DNA of 22,110 bases from Alphaproteobacteria bacterium (lineage in GTDB: Bacteria; Pseudomonadota; Alphaproteobacteria; UBA8366): positions 1 to 22,110 of the forward strand of contig JAOTYV010000046.1 in NCBI GenBank assembly GCA_029861675.1. The letters are read 5' to 3'. The notes under the pieces are model-generated. The model saw only the letters and a program-made list of their open reading frames with translations. It was not told the origin of the DNA and did no database searches. The position numbers were made by a program, and so were the translations under genes. Positions 21,860-22,110 of this stretch are shown here, one piece after another. How positions within the stretch are numbered: the first letter of the stretch is position 1; each line of letters opens with the position of its first letter.

Positions 21860-22110
21860 GGAATCTCTCTCTCTCCGTTTTTCGGCAGCGGTGACCAATG
21901 CAGCGCTTCAACTGTCGCCAATTTATCGGAAAGTTTACGCGCTGGGGAGTGCCACCCGGAAGCTAATGGCCGGATGTGGGCACCTAATCGGCACCAAATA
22001 TTCCCGCGACAAATCGGCAAATGCAGACGGGTGATAGTCAACGGTGCGAAAACATATCCGACGACAATCTCCCCTTGACCGATCGCACAGCGCGCCAACT
22101 TATACCGAAC
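21860..22110. other. Terminal intergenic stretch upstream of the SDR gene
   Basis: About 250 bp that should contain the SDR promoter on the minus strand. No convincing gene is present: the open frames that cross it are extensions or shadows of the SDR region. A TTGACC at 22075-22080 with TTATAC 19 bp later is noted but the spacing is poor. Confidence 0.4.

Noticed and set aside
22075..22105. Sigma-70-like promoter TTGACC ... TTATAC at the window end
   Set aside because: The 19-bp spacing is long, the -10 is weak and the target gene is outside the window.
1..22110. CRISPR array, prophage genes, toxin-antitoxin or defence genes
   Set aside because: No regularly spaced direct repeats and no phage, nuclease or toxin-like proteins were seen; the 106-bp repeats are kilobases apart.

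Overview
The window reads as accessory DNA from a GC-rich alphaproteobacterium, probably near the Rhodospirillales. The inference rests on gene families, TTAACCAT (CtrA-type) half-sites, a palindromic intergenic repeat of the RIME type and an ECF sigma/anti-sigma pair. No rRNA, intact tRNA, CRISPR array or complete insertion sequence is visible.

Layout. 1-123: the 3' end of an IS5-family transposase, abutting a 106-bp repeat that recurs twice (124-229, 5914-6019, 15345-15450). 227-1365: a small parvulin isomerase (-) and an Asp/Glu-racemase-fold protein (+). 1515-5916: acyl-CoA dehydrogenase, family III CoA-transferase, TauD/TfdA-type Fe(II)/2-oxoglutarate oxygenase and a crotonase-family enzyme, an arrangement resembling a carnitine-type CoA pathway but with unknown substrate. 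5917-6315: a hairpin-rich leader with an intrinsic terminator before a MATE exporter (6316-7734). 7760-9316 (-): a second oxygenase paralogous to the first, with a small unknown protein behind it. 9464-14211 (+): a tightly overlapped operon of molybdenum-hydroxylase medium, small and large subunits plus an ACMSD-type amidohydrolase.

The second half is regulatory and envelope related: a GGDEF diguanylate cyclase with a degenerate receiver domain (14391-15347) behind two CtrA-like sites; an anti-sigma factor and ECF sigma factor (-, 15460-17327) divergent from a membrane-anchored PRC-barrel protein (17617-18201) and a 55-residue exported peptide (18260-18427). The divergent region carries two matching promoter-like motifs, GGGAATAA-N15-GTCT, one facing each way. 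Then come a Tat-exported multicopper oxidase with a Met/Gly-rich insert (18922-20373), an anchored protein of unknown function (-) and an SDR dehydrogenase (-).

Working model (inference): the first 14 kb is a catabolic region for one or more small organic acids or heterocycles, using CoA activation, two oxygenases, a Mo hydroxylase and an exporter. The next 4 kb is an extracytoplasmic-stress module whose sigma factor probably controls itself and the PRC-barrel/peptide pair. The most unusual sequence-level observations are the stop-codon-aligned 106-bp repeat, the paired ECF promoter motifs, the structured MATE leader, and enzymes that lack expected catalytic residues (racemase-fold protein, ACMSD-like protein, receiver domain).
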